Origin: Ruminococcus sp. UBA7158
Lineage (GTDB): Bacteria; Bacillota; Clostridia; Oscillospirales; Ruminococcaceae
Reading direction: 5' to 3'
DNA: 5,501 nt
Assembly: GCA_002491605.1 (NCBI GenBank)
Contig: DKWG01000009.1
Coordinates: 1 to 5,501 of the forward strand
The position numbers and the translations under genes were made by a program. Shown piece by piece: positions 1 through 5,002 of this stretch; within the stretch, counting starts at the first letter, position 1, and each line of letters opens with the position of its first letter. Below the pieces are notes generated by a model. The model did not search any database. It worked only from the letters and a program-made list of their open reading frames with translations, and had not been told where the DNA came from.

Positions 1-136
1 CGGGCGGACTCGCCAAGTCGGAAGCTTGCTTTTTTCCGTGAGGAACATTTGATTGTTTTTTGCTTGGCGGTGGGGGATTATGGCTTTTTGCGTTTTTCCG
101 CAAGCTTCGGCAGCTTCTGCTTAACTATCGCTTCCA
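1..136. other. left edge, no supportable gene
   Basis: This stretch contains T-rich runs and two spaced inverted repeats: CGCCAAG at 11-17 against CTTGGCG at 62-68, and GAAGCTTGC at 22-30 against GCAAGCTTC at 102-110. No reading frame here has a convincing start with an SD site. It may be intergenic DNA or the downstream flank of a gene lying off the left edge. I see no further feature. Confidence 0.4.
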
Positions 137-179
137 CCAATAAAAAAACAGACCCACAAGGGGTCTATTTTTTTATTGG
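137..179 (-). terminator. intrinsic terminator of tRNA-Pro
   Basis: Read on the minus strand, AGACCC and GGGTCT form a 6-bp stem around a 5-nt loop (150-166), followed by G and then seven T (142-148). A matching A-run lies on the other side, so the stem can extend to about 19 bp (137-179), with one position that is a G-T wobble in minus-strand RNA and a mismatch in plus-strand RNA. It starts inside the encoded CCA of the tRNA, so it ends tRNA transcription at once. The plus strand also has a T-run, so it could work in both directions. Confidence 0.85.
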
Positions 180-253
180 TCGAGGTGACAGGATTCGAAC
201 CTGCGGCCTCCACGTCCCGAACGTGGCGCTCTACCAAACTGAGCCACACCTCG
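177..253 (-). tRNA. tRNA-Pro (anticodon CGG)
   Basis: The minus strand folds as a complete cloverleaf. The 7-bp acceptor stem is CGAGGTG with CACCTCG, the D-stem is GCTC with GAGC, and the anticodon stem is CCACG with CGTGG around the loop TTCGGGA. The T-arm has the invariant TTCGAAT loop with GCAGG and CCTGT. The loop reads anticodon CGG, which decodes the proline codon CCG. The 5'-terminal C of the acceptor stem is typical of bacterial tRNA-Pro. Discriminator A (180) and CCA (179-177) are encoded. It has its own promoter and terminator, so it is a single-gene unit. tRNA genes are common integration sites, but the integrase here lies 1.3 kb away and no duplicated tRNA 3' end is visible, so I do not call it an att site. 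Confidence 0.97.
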
Positions 254-277
254 ATATTCAGTTTCAGAACGTAAGAT

Positions 278-306
278 ATTATATCACACACGGTTAGGTT
301 TGTCAA
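278..306 (-). promoter_or_regulatory. consensus sigma-A promoter of tRNA-Pro
   Basis: On the minus strand TTGACA (306-301) and TATAAT (283-278) are separated by exactly 17 bp, a perfect match to the housekeeping consensus. The predicted transcript starts near 271, about 18 nt before the mature tRNA 5' end at 253. Such strength fits a stable RNA gene. Confidence 0.92.
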
Positions 307-312
307 CCGAAA

Positions 313-363
313 ATGCCGCACTTCTTAAAAACAATTGAAAAATCGCTTGAAGAAATGCGGCAT
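313..363 (-). terminator. terminator of the 381-1097 gene
   Basis: A 14-bp inverted repeat (313-326 with 350-363) lies just past the stop codon at 381. The single unpaired position on the plus strand (C-A) becomes a G-U pair in minus-strand RNA, which supports use on the minus strand. The loop is long (23 nt) and the T-tail is short (TTTT then CGG), so termination may be only partly efficient. The tRNA promoter begins within 10 bp. Confidence 0.65.
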
Positions 364-380
364 AAATCTACGCTTTTAAA

Positions 381-1097
381 TCAATCCTTATGAATCCTAT
401 AGACGTTTACGGATACTCCGCCGCCTACCGGCACTACTATTGTTCTCAAATCCCAGCTTTGCCACTCTGAAAGCGCACGGCTGTCTGTTATGATAGTGGG
501 GGTGCACAGCTCGAGTGCTGAGCCGTTGTTTTCAATGAAGACAGAGCAGTCCTGACCCTTATAGTCCTTGCCCTTGAGCATATATCTCGCCGAGAAAAGA
601 ACTCCGCCGTCGTTGGGCAGATACTTTTGAGTGTCGCAGCCCAAGCCTACTATCTCGCCCTTGAAATAATAGCCGTCGGCGCTGCCCGTGAAGGGAATCA
701 TGTTTATGCCGCCTGCTTCTGAAAATACTCCGGCAGCCTCCTGAGTTTTAACGTCAACTGTCATCAAATACTCAAGTATAACTATCTCCTCATTTTTGCC
801 TAAGACAATGTCCTTGGCTATTGCCTCGGCCTGCTTTTTGGTCTTGACAGGCGACCACTGGGAAGCGTCGTTATTGTCATCACCTGTGTTTGGTGAAAAG
901 AATACGTTTTTAGGAGTTTTTATCACTTCGTCTGACACCTCATCTTCATTTTCAGCTTTGTTCTGCACTCCGTTGTTGCTGTCGGACTTAGGTGTGCTGC
1001 CTGAATCGTCCTTACCGGCTTTACCCAATGCCGTACCGGCAAAAAATGCTGCGACTATTGCGATTACCAGCACTGCTGCGGCTATTGCTTTTTTCAT
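381..1097 (-). CDS. exported or membrane-anchored protein of unknown function
   Basis: This is a 238-residue protein that I do not recognise. It starts with MKKA followed by an Ala/Val/Ile-rich hydrophobic segment (residues 4-24). That segment is either a signal peptide with possible type I cleavage after ALG at 23-25, or an uncleaved anchor. There is no cysteine for a lipobox, so a lipoprotein is unlikely. Residues 26-80 are rich in Ser, Asp, Asn, Glu and Lys and look like a disordered wall-spanning linker. Residues 81-238 look like a folded domain with three cysteines (C154, C184, C198) and many short beta-like stretches. The ATG at 1097 is preceded by AAAGGGAGC about 10 nt upstream, a good SD. 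The gene stands alone between its terminator and the relic region. I infer an extracellular role only from the leader and linker. Confidence 0.85.
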   Translation of the reverse strand: MKKAIAAAVLVIAIVAAFFAGTALGKAGKDDSGSTPKSDSNNGVQNKAENEDEVSDEVIKTPKNVFFSPNTGDDNNDASQWSPVKTKKQAEAIAKDIVLGKNEEIVILEYLMTVDVKTQEAAGVFSEAGGINMIPFTGSADGYYFKGEIVGLGCDTQKYLPNDGGVLFSARYMLKGKDYKGQDCSVFIENNGSALELCTPTIITDSRALSEWQSWDLRTIVVPVGGGVSVNVYRIHKD

Positions 1098-1149
1098 ATT
1101 TTGTAAGCTCCCTTTACATATTTTAAGTCGTTTGGGATTTATACGAATA

Positions 1150-1179
1150 CAACCGGGATAAATAAATTCACCCCGGTTG
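1150..1179. repeat. inverted repeat upstream of the 381-1097 gene
   Basis: CAACCGGG (1150-1157) pairs with CCCGGTTG (1172-1179) across a 14-nt AT-rich loop. It lies 53 bp upstream of the ATG at 1097. Neither strand has a clean T-run after the stem, so I do not call it a terminator. It could be an operator, or a weak stop for transcription coming from the element. Confidence 0.4.
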
Positions 1180-1230
1180 AATATTGCTTTTAGTTTACTA
1201 AGCTATGGCGATGCCTATGTCCTGAGTCAG

Positions 1231-1407
1231 TTAATCAAGCGGCTTCATTGTGGGGATTTCCGGGGGAGGAATGATACCCCCTGATTTATCCTGCTTTTCC
1301 CTGACTTTGTTTATCCAAATTGGCTTCATTGTTCTGCATAACCTTTCATAAATCAGCGTATTCTGATTTGGTTTGTCGTAAAATCTGTCGTAAAAATCCG
1401 GTGGTGT
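1231..1407 (-). pseudogene. startless ORF, probable 3' relic of a gene
   Basis: The minus strand is open for 58 codons, from the TAA at 1408-1410 to the TAA at 1231-1233, with protein-like composition. The N-terminal part contains a DFYDRFYDKP stretch, the middle contains LIYERLCRTMKPIWINKV, and the end is proline-rich (GGIIPPPEIPTMKPLD). No start codon with a good SD opens the whole frame. An ATG at 1329 would give 32 residues, but the nearest SD-like GAAAGG is about 12 nt away. It lies between the chromosomal gene and the element promoter. I read it as the tail of a gene cut by the integration event, or a decayed element gene. I do not recognise the family, and it could be a chance frame. 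Confidence 0.35.
1374..1398. repeat. tandem direct repeat TGTCGTAAAATC
   Basis: TGTCGTAAAATC (1374-1385) is followed directly by TGTCGTAAAAATC (1386-1398), two copies differing by one A. It sits near the integrase end of the element, where tyrosine integrases of this family bind arm-type direct repeats. It also falls in the relic frame, where it encodes FYD twice. Both readings are possible. Confidence 0.5.
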
Positions 1408-1438
1408 TTACATTGTCCAGCAATGTAGCACCTTTCGG
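1392..1438 (-). terminator. terminator-like hairpin outside the integrase
   Basis: In minus-strand RNA, GGTG (1432-1429) and TACATTG (1427-1421) pair with CAATGTA (1415-1409) and CACC (1406-1403) around a 5-nt loop, with one small internal bulge. An outer CCG/CGG pair (1438-1436 with 1400-1398) can extend the stem to a run of five T (1396-1392). It lies about 70 bp downstream of the promoter at 1482-1510. Confidence 0.5.
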
Positions 1439-1481
1439 TTATGCCTGAAATACATACGCCGTACCGATTGATTTCTTATAT

Positions 1482-1510
1482 AGTATAGCATATTTCTCTA
1501 AGAAAATCAA
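1482..1510 (-). promoter_or_regulatory. outward-facing promoter at the element edge
   Basis: The minus strand reads TTGATT (1510-1505), a 17-bp spacer, then TATACT (1487-1482). A TG one base ahead of the -10 gives an extended -10 element. The predicted start is near 1475. Its -35 box is the T-tail of the integrase terminator, so one transcript ends where the next begins. It points out of the element, toward the chromosomal gene, or across the joined ends if the element circularises. Confidence 0.65.
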
Positions 1511-1536
1511 GGAGCCTGCCAACCCCGGCAAGCTCC
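1505..1536 (-). terminator. intrinsic terminator of int
   Basis: In minus-strand RNA a 10-bp stem forms between 1536-1527 (GGAGCTTGCC) and 1520-1511 (GGCAGGCTCC) around a 6-nt loop, followed by TTGATTTT. The one G-U pair on this strand is an A-C mismatch on the other, which supports minus-strand use. It begins 6 bp after the int stop codon at 1542. Confidence 0.85.
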
Positions 1537-1541
1537 TCCCT

Positions 1542-2810
1542 TTATCTTATTTTGATTTTCCCTTCAAGTCCGGCGAAGGATTCCATTTTCTTTTCCTTTG
1601 TCGCTTCATTATATATATCCATCGTTGTTGTAATATCGGCGTGTCCCATAATCACCTGAATGACCTTGAGATTCGTTTCATTCTCGCAGAAGCGTGTGCA
1701 AAAAGTATGGCGAAGATTGTGGCAGCTAAAGTGTGGAAGCAGCTCAGGCTTTCTTCTCTCTTTTTTCGCCGCCTGTTCCTCTTGTGTGTTGTACGCTTTG
1801 ATAATGCGGTCAAGCACCCGGTTTACCCCATGCGGGGATAAAACCGTGTTATATCGGGATTTGAAAATAAAACCGGAATACCCGTCAATCACGCTCTCGT
1901 TAAAGCCATCTTCAAGCTGCTGCTTATATTCGGTTTTCAATGCGTCCTTTACATCTGCAAGCATAGGGATAATCCGTTCTCCCGCCTTCGTCTTTGGCGT
2001 GGTAACGGCGTAATGGCAAGGCTCGTCCGTGAATTTGCGGTAAATCAATGTGTGGTTTACGCTGATGATATTCTGCTCAAAATCACAGTCCTCCCAGCGC
2101 AGACCGAGAACTTCCCCTATACGACAGCCCGTTCCCAGCATTGTCGTTATCAACGGAAGCCAATGGTTATATTGATGGGACTGAGCCGTAAAATTTACGA
2201 ATAACTCCTGTTGCCGTTCTGTAAGTGCGTGGCGTTTCGGCTTTTCCCAAGCGTGGCTCTTTTTGATTTCCGCCATCACGCCATCGGAAGGATTGAGCCG
2301 GATATATCCGTCACGCACCGCCGAAGTAAAAACAGGGTGCAAAATCGTGTTGACGATTTCCATACTGTTCGGCTTAAATCCCTTCTCATAAATCAGCGTC
2401 ATATAAAATTTCTTAACATCGCTATACTTAATGCCTGTGATATTTTTCTGTCCAATTTCCGGTCTGACATACTTATCATACATATAGATGTAATTGCTTC
2501 TCGTTGAGTCTTTGAGTTCGTGCTTCAGGGCAATGTACTCGTCCCAAAAGGAATTGAGCGTCATCTTTCTTGTTTCGTACACAAGAAGATTATCCTCCAA
2601 GTCCTTTTTAATCTGCTTTTCCATTTCCCGAAGCGATTCCGTTACCTGCTTTCCCTCCGGTACACGGTCTGTTGCGACAAGTTTCCAGCTATATACTGAG
2701 TGCCGCTCTCCATTGTTATCAGCATACTTAAATTCATACTTTCCATCAGGACGCTGCGATTCACCTGCCCAAAGAACTCTGCCTTTGGAATCACGCCTTT
2801 TTTCTGCCAT
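1542..2810 (-). CDS. int: Tn916-family tyrosine integrase
   Basis: This 422-residue site-specific recombinase is expected to cut and join the element ends with its target through a covalent 3'-phosphotyrosine. Residues 1-75 match the three-stranded-sheet arm-binding domain of Tn916 integrase (RRDSKGR, GESQRPDGKY, YSWKLVATDRVPEGK). Residues 83-175 form the helical core-binding domain. Residues 195-405 form the catalytic domain with R230 (TGCRIGEVLGLRW), K275 (or K273) in TPKTKAGER, H364 and R367 (CHNLRHTFC), H390 (MGHADITTT) and nucleophile Y400. All are present, so the enzyme looks active. Length is close to the roughly 405 residues of Tn916 Int. A short charged insertion sits near 342-356. 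The ATG at 2810 has an excellent SD (AAGGAGGT, 7 nt away). It follows the 87-residue Xis-like gene by 15 bp, so the two are co-transcribed. Confidence 0.96.
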   Translation of the reverse strand: MAEKRRDSKGRVLWAGESQRPDGKYEFKYADNNGERHSVYSWKLVATDRVPEGKQVTESLREMEKQIKKDLEDNLLVYETRKMTLNSFWDEYIALKHELKDSTRSNYIYMYDKYVRPEIGQKNITGIKYSDVKKFYMTLIYEKGFKPNSMEIVNTILHPVFTSAVRDGYIRLNPSDGVMAEIKKSHAWEKPKRHALTERQQELFVNFTAQSHQYNHWLPLITTMLGTGCRIGEVLGLRWEDCDFEQNIISVNHTLIYRKFTDEPCHYAVTTPKTKAGERIIPMLADVKDALKTEYKQQLEDGFNESVIDGYSGFIFKSRYNTVLSPHGVNRVLDRIIKAYNTQEEQAAKKERRKPELLPHFSCHNLRHTFCTRFCENETNLKVIQVIMGHADITTTMDIYNEATKEKKMESFAGLEGKIKIR

Positions 2811-2825
2811 AGCTCATACCTCCTT

Positions 2826-3089
2826 CTAAATTACATTGGTGCGATCCAAGAACTTTTCAAATTCCTCCCGCCTGATAAACACACGGGAATCTTTCCATTG
2901 TATAAAGTCCTCGTCCTTATGTTCTCTTGTAAGCCTTCTGATATTGGATTCTCCGATTTGAAAATACTTTGCCGCTTCAACCACCGTCAACAGCGGCTTT
3001 TCCCATATCGGCAATTCCTTGAGCTTTTGATTACACATTTCAACATTTGGGTAACTTCTCTGAAATATAGGATTGTCCTGCTTATCCAT
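2826..3089 (-). CDS. excisionase-like winged-helix protein, copy adjacent to int
   Basis: This 87-residue protein has a 61-residue C-terminal module (27-87) that resembles Tn916 Xis. The module has PIWEKPLLTVVEAAKYF, then IGESNIRRL as the recognition helix region, a wing with RVFIRR, and the closing FEKFLDRTNVI. Xis proteins are small DNA-bending factors that bind near the element ends and steer the integrase toward excision. Residues 1-26 are an extra polar segment absent from short Xis proteins. The ATG at 3089 has SD AAGGAGG 5 nt away. The gene sits 13 bp after its upstream paralogue and 15 bp before int. Position next to int suggests the directionality factor, but the 72-residue copy at 3579-3797 is closer to Tn916 Xis in size and motif, so which copy acts in excision is open. 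Confidence 0.88.
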   Translation of the reverse strand: MDKQDNPIFQRSYPNVEMCNQKLKELPIWEKPLLTVVEAAKYFQIGESNIRRLTREHKDEDFIQWKDSRVFIRREEFEKFLDRTNVI

Positions 3090-3102
3090 TGCTTCCTCCT
3101 TG

Positions 3103-3471
3103 TCAAATAATATTATTTTGGTCTAAAAACGCTTCAAAGACCTTGCGCTTCACTAATAATCTTCCCCCGGCTTTCAGCACAAACGGCTTGGTTCGATTGC
3201 TCATTACAAACTCCCGCAGTCTCGTTTCGGCAATGTTGTAATACTCCGCCGCTTCCTTTATTGTCAGGGCGTATTTCTCCCACACAGGAATCCGAAAGCT
3301 GCGGTCATCAACCTTCTTATTTCTCACAACGCCGTTATCGTGCGTTGCGACAATCTTTTTAGCTGCGCCTGTTGCTGTAATAAACTTATCATCTTCCGTT
3401 CTGCTCGGTTCTTTTTTTCTTTCATCTTCCACAACCTCGCTAAGACCGGGAACATAAACATAATTTTTCAA
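3103..3471 (-). CDS. excisionase-like protein with long N-terminal extension
   Basis: I place the start at the TTG at 3471, giving 122 residues, because AAGGAGG lies 8 nt upstream. The frame stays open to another TTG at 3519, but that codon has no SD and lies inside the -10 box of the promoter at 3519-3547, so it cannot be in that mRNA. Residues 1-61 are a charged, probably flexible extension rich in Lys, Glu and Asp. Residues 62-122 are the Xis-type module with PVWEKYALTIKEAAEYY, then IAETRLREFV, a GGRLLVKR wing and FEAFLDQNNII. The usual Gly of the IGE turn is replaced by Ala. The module likely binds DNA, and the extension could contact another protein. The role may be transcriptional control rather than excision, but this is inference. 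Confidence 0.82.
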   Translation of the reverse strand: MKNYVYVPGLSEVVEDERKKEPSRTEDDKFITATGAAKKIVATHDNGVVRNKKVDDRSFRIPVWEKYALTIKEAAEYYNIAETRLREFVMSNRTKPFVLKAGGRLLVKRKVFEAFLDQNNII

Positions 3472-3518
3472 TGCGGCGTCCTCCTTTTTCCATTTGTCCG
3501 GCTCGTGCCTTCCCCTCA

Positions 3519-3547
3519 ATCATAGTCAGACACAAGCCTTTTGACAA
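3519..3547 (-). promoter_or_regulatory. internal promoter for xis-like genes and int
   Basis: The minus strand reads TTGTCA (3547-3542), a 17-bp spacer, and TATGAT (3524-3519), each one base off consensus. The predicted start near 3512 leaves about 40 nt of leader before the TTG at 3471 and its SD. It would let the second Xis gene, the Xis gene next to int, and int itself be expressed apart from the sigma/mazF operon. Confidence 0.65.
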
Positions 3548-3578
3548 ATGTGCGAAGGTCGAAATCGCATACTTGACA

Positions 3579-3797
3579 TTAAAGTGCGTTTATCTCGTTC
3601 AGAAACTTCTCAAACAGCTCTCGCTTAATTTCAACCTTCACTCCGATCCATAGCACGAAATCCGCCTGACGGTTTTCCCTTACCAATGTTCGCAGCCGAT
3701 GTTCACCAATCCCGAAATACTCTGCTGCTTCATAAATCGTAAGGGCATATTTTTCCCAAACAGGCACATACGGCTTTGTAGTATTTGTATCTGCCAT
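3579..3797 (-). CDS. excisionase-like protein, short canonical form
   Basis: This 72-residue protein is almost entirely the 61-residue Xis module (12-72). It carries PVWEKYALTIYEAAEYFGIG, then EHRLRTLVRENRQADFV, a wing with KVEIKR, and FEKFLNEINAL. It matches Tn916 Xis (67 residues, as remembered) best in length and in the IGE turn of the winged helix. The ATG at 3797 has SD AGAGGT 7 nt away and follows the MazF-like gene by only 5 bp, so it belongs to the upstream operon. Because it is translated right after mazF, it may instead act as a repressor or as the partner of the toxin. That alternative is inference from position only. Confidence 0.87.
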   Translation of the reverse strand: MADTNTTKPYVPVWEKYALTIYEAAEYFGIGEHRLRTLVRENRQADFVLWIGVKVEIKRELFEKFLNEINAL

Positions 3798-3802
3798 ATG
3801 CG

Positions 3803-4354
3803 TTACCTCTTGGAAATACTCTTATCGTAAATCAGATAATCGTACCCCATATTCAGGCACTTATCACATTTGCGTTTTTCTTTTGCAAACGGATCAAGCC
3901 GCCTTACGATATAACCGGGATTGGATTTGTAGTCATCTAAACACTTACTGCATAAGCAGCGAATATCGCCTTTTTGCTTCTGCGGCTTATCTACCCACAA
4001 TCCAAGTGCTTTTTTCAAGCCAAAATTGATTTTCCTGAGCAGATATTCGCTGTCAACAAAACCGATATATTCGGTAAGCTCCGTTTGATTGACCGTTTTC
4101 AGTTGTTCAAGCATAACCATTGAAGGCTCTTTCAGTCCGTATTTATCGCCTAAAATAATGTGCGAGGGCAGATAGCGTTTCTTAATAACAGATGTAAGAG
4201 CCGCAACAACAGTCGTTGTACTTGCCTGATTCCCTTCGTCACATTGCACCACAAGAACAGGTCTTACTCCATTTTGGATAGAGCCTTCATTGCTTCCAAA
4301 GTCGTGCAGATAAATTTCTCCACGCCTCACCTTTTGATTTTCTTTGAATCCCAT
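3803..4354 (-). CDS. MazF/PemK-family endoribonuclease with cysteine-rich C-terminal extension
   Basis: Residues 9-120 of this 183-residue protein match MazF/PemK toxins, which cut mRNA at short sequences. The match covers RRGEIYLHDFG, then NGVRPVLVVQ, VVAALTS, LPSHIILG and MLEQLKTV. R31 and T54 line up with the catalytic Arg and Thr of Bacillus MazF (R25, T48), so the active site looks intact. Known MazF proteins are about 110-120 residues. Here a further 60 residues add C133, C135 and C138, then C163 and C166, an arrangement able to bind zinc, ending in a GYDYLIYDK stretch. No MazE-like antitoxin lies on either side. The upstream neighbour is the sigma-like gene and the downstream one is Xis-like. 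The ATG at 4354 has SD GAGAGGT about 8-9 nt away. The protein may be a solitary toxin, a regulator of element mRNA, or part of a new antitoxin pairing. Confidence 0.88.
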   Translation of the reverse strand: MGFKENQKVRRGEIYLHDFGSNEGSIQNGVRPVLVVQCDEGNQASTTTVVAALTSVIKKRYLPSHIILGDKYGLKEPSMVMLEQLKTVNQTELTEYIGFVDSEYLLRKINFGLKKALGLWVDKPQKQKGDIRCLCSKCLDDYKSNPGYIVRRLDPFAKEKRKCDKCLNMGYDYLIYDKSISKR

Positions 4355-4391
4355 TTATATAAACCTCTCAATATTAAGTATTTGAAAGGCG

Positions 4392-4431
4392 TTCCGTATC
4401 CGGAATAGGAACAAGTCCCTTCACTTGTTCC
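4392..4431 (-). promoter_or_regulatory. two tandem hairpins between the sigma-like and mazF genes
   Basis: GGAACAAGT (4408-4416) pairs perfectly with ACTTGTTCC (4423-4431) around a 6-nt loop, and the stop codon of the sigma-like gene lies at the loop edge. Three bases further on, TTCCG (4392-4396) pairs with CGGAA (4401-4405) around a tetraloop. No T-run follows, so termination is unlikely. They may block ribosome read-over or act as a processing site that uncouples mazF from the gene before it. Confidence 0.55.
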
Positions 4432-4990
4432 CACTGGGAAAGGTCTTTTGGGGACTCTCTTCCAAGAAAATCCTTAGATTTTTCAAAGCAATCTCGACAC
4501 TACGAATTATAGCTTTATGATCGACGCCCTCCTCATCGGCAATCTCCCGATAGGTTTTTCCCTCAAAATAATAGGCAATGAGCCGTTTCCTTTGTTTCTC
4601 GTTCAGGGATTTTATTGCTTCCCAAAGCTCCCTGCTTTGCTCCTGTGCAAGAATCTGAGCCACACAATCCTCTACGGCTGTTTCAGGGTGATGTTCTTCT
4701 AAATCCTCCTCCAGCGAATAAATATGACCTCTGACCATTCTCATATAGTGTTTATTTTCATTTCTGCGAAACTGCTGCCGCACTTCTCCATATGTCGGCG
4801 GCAACACAAGAAACGGTATGTAATCCTGAACAATAGGCTTGTACTTTTCAAGGATTTCTTCTTCGGATAGTTCCGAAATAATTGCCCATTGTGCTTTACC
4901 GCTATACCCTTCATACTCATATTTCAAATTGATAACCTTGCACTCGTTCTGAAACTCCTCTTTCAGAACATCAAATTGGCTTTTTGCCAT
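4421..4990 (-). CDS. sigma-70 region 4-like helix-turn-helix regulator
   Basis: Residues 117-176 of this 189-residue protein match sigma-70 region 4. A helix with LWEAIKSLNEKQRKRLIAYYF is followed by the helix-turn-helix EGKTYREIADEEGVDHKAIIRSVEIALKNL in broken form (turn at G155, recognition helix about 157-171). No clear region 2 (core-binding and -10 recognition) is present. Residues 1-110 are acidic and unlike a normal sigma factor, with a possible dimer or partner role. Tn916 encodes a comparable sigma-like regulator (Orf7) upstream of xis and int, and this gene holds the same position. It likely activates or controls element genes. The ATG at 4990 has SD GGAGG 8 nt away. The SD touches the inverted repeat at 5003-5038. 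The stop TGA lies in the hairpin at 4408-4431. Confidence 0.85.
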   Translation of the reverse strand: MAKSQFDVLKEEFQNECKVINLKYEYEGYSGKAQWAIISELSEEEILEKYKPIVQDYIPFLVLPPTYGEVRQQFRRNENKHYMRMVRGHIYSLEEDLEEHHPETAVEDCVAQILAQEQSRELWEAIKSLNEKQRKRLIAYYFEGKTYREIADEEGVDHKAIIRSVEIALKNLRIFLEESPQKTFPSGNK

Positions 4991-5002
4991 TTTCTTTACC
5001 TC

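Noticed and set aside
177..253. tRNA-Pro as the attachment site of the element
   Set aside because: The integrase end lies 1.3 kb away with an intact gene between, no second copy of the tRNA 3' end is seen, and Tn916-type integrases usually do not use tRNA genes.
49..297. 82-codon plus-strand ORF over the tRNA
   Set aside because: It runs antisense through the tRNA and its terminator. The DRIRTCG-type peptide is a well-known artefact of tRNA antisense translation.
121..321. 66-codon minus-strand ORF over the tRNA
   Set aside because: It overlaps the whole tRNA and reads the T-arm as AAGSNPVTS, a common false protein. It has no SD.
796..1161. 121-codon plus-strand ORF
   Set aside because: Antisense shadow of the exported-protein gene, without an SD and with low-complexity composition.
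1262..1281. GGGGG/CCCCC hairpin as a terminator
   Set aside because: Only 5 bp with no T-run on either strand. It is explained by Gly/Pro codons in the relic frame.
1641..2829. Several plus-strand ORFs opposite int
   Set aside because: All are shadows of the integrase, which has full catalytic motifs, SD and terminator on the minus strand.
3103..3519. 138-residue version of the second Xis-like protein
   Set aside because: Its TTG start overlaps the -10 box of the internal promoter and has no SD. The TTG at 3471 has a strong SD.
3455..3523. Short minus-strand ORF from an ATG at 3523
   Set aside because: Its ATG overlaps the -10 box and its nearest purine run is about 13 nt away, so it is unlikely to be translated.
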